This document shows positions 36,277-47,382 of a stretch of DNA of 64,000 nt, in pieces. Both the position numbers and the translations under genes were made by a program. The notes beneath the pieces are model-generated. The model did no database searches and was not told where the DNA came from. It saw only the letters and a list, made by a program, of their open reading frames with translations. Each line of letters starts with the position of its first letter. The stretch's first letter is position 1. This stretch comes from Microbotryomycetes sp. JL201 (Eukaryota > Basidiomycota > Microbotryomycetes), in assembly GCA_033819885.1 (NCBI GenBank), contig JAQYUZ010000008.1, positions 186,001 through 250,000 of the forward strand, read 5' to 3'.

Positions 36277-37066
36277 TTAACCAGACTTGCCCTCGGGCTG
36301 GGTGTTCAAGCCCTTCTTCTTTCCGCCGATGCCAACAGTGACCTGCGAGTGACGAGAACTGTCAGCGTCTATTGCCGGTTCGCCATCACGCCCGACGTAC
36401 GTTGACGAAGCGACGGTTGTAGACTTGGTGACGCAAGAATGGATATCAGTCTGCAATACTCTTGATGACTGAGCCAACACGCGGTAGTCATCACTCACTC
36501 ATGCGCTTCTTTGCTCGGCCGCAGACCTGTAGATCGCAATGGTCAACGAAGATTGTCAAAACGGAAGTTTAACGCTCCACTACGAACCTTCTTCTTCTTC
36601 TCCTGCGGCTCGACCTTGGGGGTCTGCGACTTGACCTTACCGGCACGCGCCAAAGATCCGTGAACCTTTCCCCTGCGAGTTGACGGCGGGCTGTCAGCCT
36701 ACTGGCCAGTAATCCCATCACAGCAATGTTTGGTTGTCCCGAGCTGGCCCCATGTCATGCTCAGATGTCTGTCGATGCTCTGATGCAGTCGCAAGCGTGT
36801 CGTGTCGGATCGGGCATGGCTCTGCTCCGCCTGCTAACAAGTCCAGCGGGCCGAAACAGGCTGCATTCCTCTCAAACATGCCATACAGAATGCTGAACGT
36901 CGGACTGGTGTCCTAGGTGGCGTTGCAAGCCGTCGATCCGCCGCCTTAACGAACTTTCCAGGCGACCGTTGTCCTCTCTTAACCCCGACAAGCGACGATC
37001 CGAGCACGACGTGTGACACAAGCTCGGAACGAAAGGATCGATTTGGTAGCGCGAGGTAGCTTACAT
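36277..37066 (-). CDS. RPS30: 40S ribosomal protein eS30
   Basis: Small-subunit ribosomal protein, 67 aa, built from five exons: 37066-37065 (AT of the start codon), 36672-36588, 36526-36499, 36423-36401 (23 nt) and 36342-36277. The mature start is [20 protein letters not shown], with [28 protein letters not shown] and [16 protein letters not shown], the eS30 family pattern. No ubiquitin-like leader is present. The first intron (36673-37064, 392 nt) splits the ATG as AT|G and is six times longer than the neighbours (58-75 nt). One acceptor is AAG (CACCAAG before exon 4). All phases close. Confidence 0.92.
36673..37064 (-). other. 392-nt intron inside the eS30 start codon
   Basis: Donor GTAAGC directly after AT; acceptor CTCGCAG before GGGAAAGG. 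A branch-like GCTGACAG lies about 20 nt upstream of the acceptor. I looked for C/D (RTGATGA...CTGA) and H/ACA snoRNA boxes and saw only weak candidates (GTGATGG, CTGA near the 3' end), so I do not call an RNA here. Confidence 0.75.
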
Positions 37067-37313
37067 GTTTGTGGCGTGGACGAGACGGGAGCGGAGGGCG
37101 AGGCGAGCGCGAGCGACTCGTCGCCGAGCGCACGAAAATTAAAAAAAAGAGCATCGTCGCGTTACAGCGAGGCTGGTGGCGAATCCAAAGTAAGGTGCTG
37201 TTGTACAAGCAACATGGTAACAAATGAGCCGAGACAAAGAACCTTCATAAAAGAGACTAAGAATCAAGTCTGCAGGCATGCTCTAACGTCCACTTTATGA
37301 CGTCGGACGTCAC

Positions 37314-39729
37314 TTAGCCGTCAATGGCCACATCATCTTCATCCCCTTCAGAAGCAATATCACCCGACTGCGAGCCACTTTCGTGCGATTCGGCGTCTTC
37401 AACTTGCATCGCCAGGTCAAATGCGTCCTCATCGTCACCTTCCTCTAGGGTTCTCATGAGCTTTTGCGCGTTTATCCTCGTCTGCTCCGTCACCCGAGTC
37501 TTTTTGCGCTTTGGAGCTGCACCCGTCGAGCTCCCTTCATAAGCTGCCATCAACCTTCGTTTGTCAACGTTAGGCTCGTACAGAGCCGGCACCTCAACGC
37601 CTTGGCGAATCGCCTCCTGTCGCAGTGCCGTCTTTTGAACTTCTGATGGTCGGAAAGTCGCGTTTCTACGACGTTTGAGCCATCCTGATGGCTTGGCAGG
37701 CTTGATCGGTCTACCAGCGGCGATGTCTGCCGCAAGCGCCGCCTGCCGTCGCTCGCGCTCGCGTTCCGCCTCTTCCTCAAACTCGATCATTTCGACGTAC
37801 TTGGGCACCTTTAGCAATTTGCTGATTTCCTTATCGCTCCGAATGAGGTTGTCGAGCTCGTCATCATCAAACAATTCGTCATCGGTAATGTCGTCGACCT
37901 GCTTGGCCCAAAGCAATTGCGAAAGACGACTGTTGTCTTCCTCTTGAGACTTCCCGATCGAGCCTTTGCCAGCGAGGATGACAGCTGCAGTGTCTCCAGC
38001 GAGCACTTGACGTCTGATAGAGACGGCCTGGTCTGAGTGAGGCGGAAACACCCTCGTTGAGTTCCAAGCCTTGTCCTGATCCCTGGCGACATCATCTTGT
38101 TGCCTCTGAAATCCTAATCTCACTGCTGCATGGAGTTTCGACGCGAGGTCGCGCGCGATGTGCTCCGTCGTTCGCTTCCTCCTGAGCGGACCCGGCCGCT
38201 GAAAGCCGGTGTCGGCCTTTGTGGGCTTGACTGTGCCCTTCTCCGATGCTTCGACCTCTCTTCGCCTTGACCGTGATTCTGAGGCGTTCGCCTTGCTTGC
38301 GGGTGATCTCGCTGCTTTCGACTGCTGGTTCGCCATTCCAGCTGCTTCTCGTCGCGTGGCCATCAAAGTTGATGCAGCTCCTATATCTTGCAGCGGGTCT
38401 CGCTCAAATAATGGCGCTTCTTGGTCGTCTCGCTCTCCTTCACCTTCACCTTCGTCCTCTTGCACCGCGTTCGACGCCGCGCTGACGCCAGCAGCCTGGT
38501 CTTGACCCTGCTTCGCATCGTACTCCAAACTCTTCCGGAACTTGACGATGTCTTCGATATACTTGACCATCAAAGGACGGAGTGTATTTTTGTGCGCGTT
38601 GGTATCAATTTCGATCCACGGCACTTGCTTCGCGAACTGGCCAACGACCGTGTTGAGCTCGCGGTACCGTTCAGCAACCGTGAAAGGTTTGATGCCAGTC
38701 AACATTGCCAATTCAGTCTGAAAGTCGTTCGCGGACGGCATGAGCTTGTGAGCTACTCCTTCCATTGCGACGAGGATGGCCGCGCAAGCCATGCCTTCTG
38801 GTCGACGACCACCGATCTGTTGAGTATCTGTCGACATGGACAAGATGTCTGTCGCGACAGATCGAACTCGAGAAAAATCGAGACTCTTGGCGTATTCGAT
38901 GTTGGCTTTCGACCAGTTTGACTTTCCGGTGGCGAGTGTTGGAGGATCAGCTTGTTTAAACAATGTGCTCAGGTGAACCAGGGGCATCTCAAGGAACATT
39001 ATTGGGTCCACTTCTTCGACTCTAATCTGAAGCCAGTTTTTTGTCGTGTGCACAGCTCGGGCTAGCGCGGTCTCTGACAAGTCAGAATCGCTCTGCGCAG
39101 GAGAGCATTGACGTCAGGCCAAAATTTGGACGATCCCAAACATGGGGCTCACCGCCAGTTCTGCCAGTGGTACTCTCTTCTTCCCCTCTCTTGCAGTGAT
39201 GTAGATGCATGCGGTCGACAAAAGCGTCGTGCGAGGTCCCCAGGTCATGTTTGTGTGCTTGCTGAGCATGTCGAGCAGAGCAACGACCCTGTCAAACGAT
39301 CCGGCCATGCCGTATTTATTGAGTTTGCGTTTGATCTCAGCGTATGCTTCAGACTAGAAACGCAGAGGCCCGAGCGCGATTCAGTATCGCAGTGGCTCGA
39401 GGGAGAGCGAGGTACAAGTGGCAGGCTTTGTGGCTGACCTGTTTCTTCCTGTGGTACAATGCCTGTTTGTCTTGTCCGATGTGGTCGCCGACGTAGCCTG
39501 TACGCCGACTGAGCAGCGCCGTCCGGCCGAACTCGCGGTCTTCGTCCTCAAGCACGCGACCGAGAACTTGCAATTGAGTCGATGACGATTCTGGTAGAAC
39601 GTAGCCACACTTGGTACACGCATCCACTCCTGCCACAGCATCATGTTCGACGTCGACGAGCGGCGCAAGGCAGCTTGGGCACAGCGGGGCGGAAGCATTC
39701 TCGCTTGTAGACGCATCAAGCGTCGCCAT
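37314..39729 (-). CDS. BRF1: Transcription factor IIIB subunit Brf1
   Basis: RNA polymerase III initiation factor that binds TBP and TFIIIC. 756 aa in three exons (39729-39439, 39353-39153, 39092-37314). N-terminal Zn ribbon CPSC...CTKCGYVL near residues 15-45, then EFGRTALLSRRTGY (B-reader-like), two cyclin repeats (AYAEIKRKLNKYGMAGSFDR; GPRTTLLSTACIYITAREGK; GRRPEGMACAAILVAM). The C-terminal half contains the Brf1 homology part (SRLSQLLWAKQVDDITDDEL, EISKLLKVPKYVEMIEFEEE), the TBP/Bdp1-binding region, and a long Lys/Arg/Asp-rich tail. Start is the first in-frame ATG (MATLDAS). Confidence 0.95.
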
Positions 39730-39920
39730 GCCCGAGTGCACCGCCTTATGACCGATTCAGATTGACGGCGACGCAGCTGCGTCAGCAGGCTTCGAGGGGC
39801 CGGAGCTCAAGTCACGCGCGCAGCCAGACGTTACTTTCCCAACACTCTCAGCCAGTATGCAGATAGCAGTGAAGCCTTACATACATTACTAATTTGCAAC
39901 ATGAACCACAGTCTACAAAT

Positions 39921-41217
39921 TTACAGAGCCGTGCCACGCTCGAATGAGTCTCGGGTTTCTTGGGTGACTGCGTCGTAGTAGCGAGCAAGCTGTTGGACGT
40001 GTTAGCTTTTCCATGCAATCTGCAATTAAGACCGCTGGTCCTACCTTTTTGTTGAATTGCTTGTTCTGGACGACGAGCTAGAAGTCAGCATTTCGATCGT
40101 ATCGTGTCGCTGTCGGCACAAACCGACCTTTTCATTGATGTATGTAATGTCGCCGTCGTCCTCCTTGCGCTCTCGTGACCGCTTTTGTCGCTTGTCGAGG
40201 CTGTTCAGGCACAGATGGTCAGACTTTATGCGATCGATAGACGGCCAGCTCAGACGCACTCGAGATTGATCTTGTGAATGACGCGGTCGATAGCGTCCTC
40301 ACTGGGTTTATGGTCTGCGTACACAAAGCTATTGGCATCTCGGTAGAGGTCGCCTGCCGAGCCCGGCACAAGGGCAGAGCTGTTTGTGCCTCCTGTGATG
40401 GCCGCTGACGCCTCGGCAGCACTGCGCTGCTTGTTATAGGATGACAAGTCGGGCTTGAACGCGTCCATGTCCTGCAGCTCGACAGTATCAGATACGGCGC
40501 AGAGCAGACGCGGTGGCAAGAAGCCTTACCTTTTTGTATTTTCTCCGTGCAATATCGTCATAATCTGTAGCAGTGAACAGCCAACAATCAGTACCGTCCA
40601 GTCGCCAAGAGTACACGGAATGCGTGCCAGTGAAGCTGAAGTCTCCTCGCCGTTGTTTGCGGGCCTGCTTCTTGTCCCATTTCTCATTGTCCTCAATCGA
40701 GTACTCCCATGCCCTTTTGCGTTCGAGGTCCTGACCCGTTTCCTCTGCTTCTCGCTTCTCGCCCATGGCTTCAGCGAGCTTGCGCTTGCGCTCGAGCTTT
40801 GCCAGGTTGCGCGCTCGCTCTCGGTGCGTATTGACTTCGCTGATCAAGTCTTGCCTGTTTGCCCTGGCCGATTCGGTCTAGAAAGCGAATACAAGCGATC
40901 TTCTGAGTCGGCGCCTGGCAACCTATTCAAGCTCTGCATGCCGTGTGGTGGCTCACCATGCGTTCGCGCAACGCACGCATCTTTGCCATACGGTCATCGA
41001 CGGACGCGGTCGCCTGCCCTGCCTGTGCATCATCTTGGTCTTGCTCTGAACCTTCTCCTTGGGTATCGGCTTGCTCGACGGTTTCACTATCGTCCAGCGG
41101 TAGTTGTTCGGCACTTGCGGAAGCTCCTTCTGCCAAGTCCGCTGCCGGCGGCGCGTCCACAACTTTGCCTTTGCCTTTGTTTTGCTTTGCAGTCGCAGCC
41201 TTGCGTTTCGGTGGCAT
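39921..41217 (-). CDS. SYF2: Pre-mRNA-splicing factor Syf2
   Basis: NineTeen-complex/spliceosome protein. 310 aa in seven exons (41217-40957, 40877-40628, 40564-40530, 40471-40260, 40200-40128, 40077-40045, 39989-39921), all phases consistent. Syf2 landmarks: NLAKLERKRKLAEAM, WEYSIEDNEKWDKKQARKQR, DYDDIARRKYKKDMDAFKPD, DLDKRQKRSRERKEDDGDIT, YINEKLVVQNKQFNKKLARY. The N-terminus is basic then acidic (MPPKRKAATAKQNKGKGKVV). The join FSFTD-YDDIARR needs a GC-AG intron (40565-40627, donor G|GCACGC); the only GT alternative gives a 30-nt intron and extra residues. Confidence 0.92.
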
Positions 41218-42062
41218 CGGGATGAGCGGTGTAGCAGACCGTGTCCCACGGGCCGCCTGACCTTGCTGCCCACTCAAGCTGGCGCGGTCCCGCTTTGATT
41301 GATACTTGGTCAGCCCAACATCAGACAGTTTGTTTCATTGTAGAAGTATCATGCCTGCTCAATGACCGGATGCCCTAAAAGAAGCCACCTCCTTTAATCC
41401 AAGTTGTCGCCAAGCGAGTCGATGATGGGTCTTGCCCCACGTCGCGTCCGCTCTTTGCGCTCCCTTGCGCGCTGCCAGCGTCGTCGTCGTCCATCTGTGC
41501 CCTCTCAGGTATGTCAGAGCATCACTGGCCTGGGCCGGGTCGCGTGGGCACCGTGCCAGCTCAGGGCGGCGGGTCCACGCTCGCATCGGGGCCTGACGAC
41601 ACCGATGGGCTCCTCACACCACACGGTCAGACAGCCCGCCATCTTGTCAGATCTCGCCTCCTGCAGACGACTTGCGTTGCAGTGGTCCGATGGGCCCGTT
41701 GTCCGAGGCATCCGCTTTGGGCGACCAACCCGGCGCAGGTGACGGACGCGCATTGCCTGTCAACCCCAAGCAGGTATCGTCGGTCCCGCGCATGCGATCC
41801 TGGCATACGATAGATACCGCCTTGCGCTACTGTCTCTAGGCCGTGTCGACTGGTTCTTGACGGCGTTCGTCAGGTCGTGCGCCGGCTGCTGTCAACCAAC
41901 CGTAGCCTTCGAGTGGGCGCGTAGCAGCCAGTCCCCGACAACATATAGGGCACAATGAGATCATCAATGCTGACACGGCGCTGTTTGCCGCCTTACTCCA
42001 TAGGCCTTCTGTCGAATCACGCTCGCAACCGCCCGCAGTCAACGCGTGTTTAGAGTTTCAGA
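41218..42062. other. Long upstream region between SYF2 and CDC42
   Basis: 845 bp, the largest gap in the window. It contains two overlapping plus-strand open frames (41404-41742, 41511-41813) with Arg/Pro/Ser-rich, non-family translations, which I read as GC-driven chance frames or leader sequence. No tRNA or repeat recognised. Confidence 0.55.
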
Positions 42063-43006
42063 ATGCAGACGATCAAATGCGTCGTAAGCGGTCTCGCTTG
42101 CATACCGCGGACGAAATTCAATGTAACTGACAAAATGCTCTGTCGGTGTCGCGCGCGCGTGTGTGACCAGGTTGTTGGTGATGGTGCCGTCGGCAAGGTA
42201 TGTACCGACACGCTGCGGACAACTTGCGATCCAGCCTTGGACACTGATTCTCGATCCTATGAAAATTAATTTGATTGGAACATCAGACCTGCTTGCTCAT
42301 CTCATACACGACCAACAAATTCCCGGCCGACTACGTCCCGACCGTTTTTGACAACTACGTGAGCGTGCCAGCCATGCAAGCTTACAGATCAGAACTGAGC
42401 TTGGCCTCTCGCAGGCTGTCACTGTCATGATCGGCGACGACCCGTATACGCTTGGATTGTTCGACACGGCTGGACAGGAAGATTACGACCGGCTGAGGCC
42501 CTTGTCGTACCCTCAAACGGACGTTTTTCTTGTCTGCTTCTCAGTCACAAGTCCTGCTTCGTTCGAAAACGTCAAGGAAAAGTGGTTCCCAGAGGTGCGC
42601 CCGGAGCTGGCCGTAAAGAGCAGGTGACCGAGATCGTACATACTGACGCGATTCTGTCTCTTTCTCAGGTTCACCACCATTGCCCCGGCGTCCCCTGCTT
42701 GATTGTCGGCACCCAGGTCGATCTGCGCGACGATCCTGCTGTCATTGAAAAGCTGTCTCGGCAAAAGCAGCGACCTGTGCCACCAGAGGCCGGCGAGCGA
42801 CTAGCACGAGAGCTTGGCGCTGTCAAATATGTCGAGTGCTCAGCCTTGACTCAGAAAGGCGTAAGTCATGTCTACAACATTTCGAATAGACAGCCGTGCT
42901 GAGGCTTTGCGTTTGGGTTCAGCTCAAGAACGTGTTCGACGAGGCGATCGTAGCAGCGCTGGAGCCGCCCGTCACCAAGAAGAAGAACAAGTGCCTCATT
43001 TTGTGA
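42063..43006 (+). CDS. CDC42: Rho-family GTPase Cdc42
   Basis: Polarity GTPase. 191 aa in six exons (42063-42083, 42171-42197, 42287-42358, 42415-42594, 42669-42860, 42923-43006). The first two exons are only 21 and 27 nt and code MQTIKCV and VVGDGAVGK. Motifs: GDGAVGK (P-loop), VPTVFDNY effector loop, [18 protein letters not shown] (switch II), [17 protein letters not shown], and the polybasic KKKNKCLIL prenylation end. CLIL predicts geranylgeranylation. It regulates actin and septins through PAK and formin effectors. About 845 bp of gene-poor DNA separates it from SYF2. Confidence 0.97.
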
Positions 43007-43522
43007 ACAAGGAGCGGGCTTGGGGCGCAACACGTACGGATCGTGCGATCTGCGAAACGATGAGCGCCCGGTCTCGAACGCCTCTCTTCTCCACCAGCAT
43101 TCCCGCCGTCTTCTTCGCCTGCAACCCGACCTACCCCTTCACGTGCGATTATTTACCTTTGGACCCTGTCCCGACCTGGCCTGGGACTTTAGATCAAGCA
43201 TTCCGTTTTAGCCCAGACTGGCTTCTTCTTCTGATCACTTTCATTCCTTTTACACCGCCTGTCTTTTCTGATTCCCCGTTGGTGATTTTCTCTGTGCGTT
43301 GTGAGGTGGTTCAGGCCCTTTCATTGCGCAGGGGCCCGCGCCGCACCCTTTCCTCTTTCCTCGTATCTCTCCTTTGTGTAATCGCAGGTTGTATGAACAG
43401 TTGACATTTACAGATCCCAATGCCCCGCGCGCTGAGCTGGTTTATGACTTGCGCAGCAAAATAGCCGAGGTTTGTCGCGATCGGCCCGGGCGTCGACGGT
43501 GCTTGACAAGTTGGCGAAAGCC
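43007..43522. other. Tandem intergenic region, CDC42 to MTHFR
   Basis: 3' UTR of CDC42, then pyrimidine-rich promoter-like sequence (CTTCTTCTTCTGATC) before the MTHFR gene. Confidence 0.55.
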
Positions 43523-45946
43523 ATGTCGGCATCGCACATGACGACAAATCCATCGTACGACGAATCGACGAGGCACAGTTTATCAGTTGGCGATCATGTA
43601 TCGGACGGGCGAGGGATGAAAGTGACGGACAAGATGCAGCGACACCTCGAACGCGACTCTGAGCCGTTCTACACCTTTGAAGTCTTTCCGCCAAAGACTG
43701 ATCCCGGCTTGCACAACTTGATTGATCGAGTCGATCGCATGTGTCACGAGCTGGACCCGAGTTGGGTACACGTGACGTGGGGGGCCGGCGGCACGACTCA
43801 GTTAAAGAGCTTGCAATTGTGCGAGGCCGTAAAACAGATTCGAGACGGACAAGTTGACGTGTGCCTGCACGTTACTTGTACAAACATGGAAAAGAGGGTG
43901 CTCGATGAGACCTTGCAGGTCAGCGTATAGATACAGTCGAGGTGGCGATAGTCCTCAGCTGACGTACCGTCGCTTATAGAGAGCAAAGGAGCTTGGTGTC
44001 AGAAACCTGCTCGCACTACGAGGAGGTGAGACGCACTTTGTGGATTCAGTCGGTAGCCATTCGGGTCTGACCACAGCTGCCCGACAAACAGATCCGCCGC
44101 GAGGGGAAGAGTACTGGGTGGCTGCATGCGAAGATTTTCAGCATGCGACGGACCTTATCAAATATATAAGAAAAGCCTATGGCGATTGGTTCTGCATTGG
44201 CGTTGCCGGCAAGTCGAGCTTCGCTTCTACGATTGCTCAGACTTCAAACCATGCTCACTCACTTGAAACGCAGGCTATCCGGAAGGACATTGTGACTCTC
44301 ACGACAAGTCGGCAGATATCGAGTTCCTGCTTGAGAAGCAAAAGGCCGGAGCAGATTTCGTCGTAACTCAGCTGTTTTATGATTGCGACGCTTTCATGAC
44401 GTGGTACAAGGCTTGTCGGGACAAGGGTGAGTCCAGAAGCGCTTGCATGTATTTCAAGAATGGTCTTGACGCACGTACAACCGAAAGGTATCTCGATTCC
44501 AATCTTGCCTGGCATCATGCCGATCCAAAACTACCAATCCTTTAGGCGGATGACCAACTTGTGCAAGAGTCATATTCCTCCGCAAATCACAGCGGACCTC
44601 GAGAAGATCCAAGTGAGCATATCGATCACGCGCTCGCTGTTAGCCATTGCTGACATTGTACTTTGCAAGCACGACGATGCTTCCGTTAAAGACTATGGTG
44701 TTAATTTGGCGGTGTCAATGATGCAGAGGCTGTATCAGGAAGGAATATGTGGATTTCACTTGTGCACGCTAAATCTCGAAAAGAGCGTCACAAGGGTCTT
44801 GCATCAACTTGGATGGGTAAAGCCCACGCCTCCTGCCTCTCAGGTGCGATCGCATCCCCCCGTTCACGAAGCCCGAGCTGACCGCACCGTTCTTATGCAG
44901 ACGAATGGAAATCTTGTACACAAGTCTGTAAAGTCGCTGAGACAGCAACCTGGCGTGTCACCAAACTCAACTGGAACGGACATTCCTCGCAAAGACAGCC
45001 CGACAAGCTGGGACGAGTTTCCCAACGGTCGGTTCGGTGACGCTCGAAGTCCAGCGTACGGTGAGATGGACGGCTACGGCGTCGGTTTGAAACTGCCGGT
45101 CAGCTGTTTCCTTCCTTCGAAATGTTTGAGCAAACGAACGCGAGCTGACGCGCCGCTGCTGCGATTTTTCCTGCATTCAGCCGGCGGAAGCGCTCAAGCA
45201 GTGGGGCTCGCCGACGTCACTCGCCGACGTGTCTCGAATCTTTACTTCGTACCTCCGTGGCACTCAACTGACAAACCCCTGGTCTGAAGAGCCTCTTCGA
45301 CCAGAGACTCAATCAATAGCCGACTACCTCGTTCGACTGAATGATGAGAGGCACTGGTGGACTGTCGGATCTCAGCCTGCAGTTGATGGAGCGTCGAGCT
45401 CTGACAAGACTTTTGGGTTCGGACCTAAAGGAGGATACGTTTACCAAAAGGCGTTTGTCGAGTTTTTCCTGAGTGAGCAAGAATTGAAAGAGCTTGAACG
45501 AAAGAGTATACGAGAACAACGGGAGAGGCGAGACAGGGGCGAGGCCGATGGAGGTTTGATTAAATGGTTCGCCGCAAACAGGAAAGGCGAAACCCGGAGC
45601 AACATGAACAAAGGAGACGTCAACGCCGTCACGTGGGGCGTCTTTGCGGGCAAAGATATCGTCACGACGACTTTGATTGAGGAGATGAGCTTCAGAGCAT
45701 GGAACGTGAGTTCTCGAGGGTCCGCTCGAGAAGTGTCGTACTGAAAATATTCCGTCCCAACAGGAGGAAGCATTTGCAATCTGGTTAGAGTGGTCTCACT
45801 TGTACCCTGCCGGATCTCCGTCCCGCAAATTGTTGAGGGAGCTGGCAGACACAAGGTGGCTCGTGTCAGTGACGCACCACGATTACAAAGACTCGACGGC
45901 GCTTTGGAAATGGTTGCTTGACGAAGAACGACGAGAAGCCGAATAA
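43523..45946 (+). CDS. Methylenetetrahydrofolate reductase (MET12/MET13 type)
   Basis: Reduces 5,10-CH2-THF to 5-CH3-THF for methionine synthesis. Eight exons (43523-43918, 43980-44025, 44092-44208, 44274-44426, 44488-44612, 44670-45098, 45181-45705, 45764-45946) give 657 aa. Catalytic half: YTFEVFPPKTDPGL, HVTWGAGGTTQLKSL, NLLALRGDPPRGEEYW, YPEGHCDSHDKSADIEFL, ADFVVTQLFYDCDAF, IPILPGIMPIQNYQSFRR, GFHLCTLNLEKSV. Regulatory half after residue 380: WGVFAGKDIVTTTLIEEMSF, FAIWLEWSHLYPAGSPSRKL, the AdoMet-sensing domain of eukaryotic MTHFR. The intron at 44209-44273 is GC-AG (G|GCAAGT). Acceptors at 44487 and 44669 are AAG. A later ATG (43616) is the alternative start. Confidence 0.94.
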
Positions 45947-46012
45947 AGTCGGAAAATTGTTGCAATGACTATACATCAACATATGGAGCCGATTTACTGC
46001 ATGTGCGAGATC

Positions 46013-47098
46013 TCAAGCGAATTCCATGCTCTCGTCTGAACCTTGGTCCATATCTTGCTCCAAATCATTATCATCATCGTCGTCGTCGTCATCTTCGTTC
46101 ATGCTCGCTTCGTTCTCGTCACCTTGCCTCATCCGTCTGTCCAACACTCTCAAAAACTCTTCCCTGTTTTGTCTCGCCCTTGCCGCCCTCGCCTCTGGCG
46201 TGTCCTCGACGACGAGAATTCCGCTCTGTTCACTCGTCTCGGACTCTTCCCCTTCTTGCCTGTTGTTTGTCGTGATGGGAGTACGTCGGTCCACCCGGCC
46301 TCTCGTGTCATTATCTTCCTCTTGATCATCGTCTGATTCACTCGTCAGCATTGATCCTCGAGACCTCGCGTCTGCATCTTCAATGTCTGCGTCCAAGTCT
46401 CGTACAGGGCCCTGATTCGGCGCCACGTCGTCACCATCTCGAGCCATGCGCTCAGCAGCAGCAGCAGCGGCAGCAGGGTCGTCTTGAAACAGCTGTGGCG
46501 AACCTGCGCCAACGAGACTCATTCGGGGAGAAGAGGCAGCGTCGGACTATTGCGCAGGCATGTTAATGATGACCGGAATGGTAACGAATATCATTTCGAG
46601 AATGTCGAAAGCGACGTACCTCATTGTCTTCTTCCCTCGTTTGAAGTTTGCCGAGTGGCACGAGCCACGAATAGCCAAAATTGCGAGTCTCGGACATCTG
46701 CGAGCACGCAAACGGTCAGACGTTGACTAGTGACTTCTCATACGAGTACTAACGGCGTTGTGCCATTCCGATTCGAGCTTGTCTAGCGCGTCGAGCTTGT
46801 CCTGCACGGTCGCCCATCTGTCGTGCCCACCGTTGCTCCCGCCTTGCTCATCGTTCTGATGGTGCGCTCTCGAGCTCGAGCTGTCGGGATGATGCTTCCA
46901 CTCTGACGACACGCTCGACGTGCCGTACAACAATGAGTCGGGCCCGCGACTGAGCTTGTCAGTCAACGATCCGGCCGTCTGCAGGTAACGCAACGACGCA
47001 GGCACGTCACTCTCATCCTCTTCGTACCCTTCACCAAGGTCATGCATCAGCCGCACGACTTCGATCGGGTCGAACCGTGGCCATTTCACTGGAAACAT
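46013..47098 (-). CDS. Acidic protein, possibly APC15/Mnd2-like
   Basis: 318 aa in three exons (47098-46754, 46697-46620, 46546-46013). N-terminus MFPVKWPRFDPIEVVRLMHD, then a Ser/His/Gly-rich loop, then ESEWHNAMSETRNFGYSWLV and PLGKLQT, which recalls the short RxFGxxWLxPxG motif of APC15 subunits of the anaphase-promoting complex. The long C-terminal part is very acidic with poly-Ala and poly-Asp runs, matching the usual low-complexity tail of fungal APC15/Mnd2. The assignment rests on this single motif and the acidic architecture, so the family is tentative. Confidence 0.6.
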
Positions 47099-47382
47099 GT
47101 TCGAGACAGTCAAAGAGCAAGTCGCGTCGGACTCGCACTCTGTCCGTCAACAGAATATAAAAGTAAAGTGTTCGATTGCATCACGCCTCGGTTGAGCTCA
47201 GCACTTGATTCTCTACCGTCATCCCGGGTTCATCTCTAAAAAAGAATTGAAAAAAAGAAGATACAGCCTCTAGGCGAGTGGTCGCGTCGTCTCGTTACTC
47301 GTGTTGAATCCGAGTTTAACGAGAACGAACTCTAAGAACGGCCGACTCTTTTCATTTTGAGTTTGTTTGCGAGAGCGTCCAT

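Noticed and set aside
36673-37064. snoRNA inside the eS30 intron
   Set aside because: Only single weak box-like words; no paired C/D or H/ACA arrangement.
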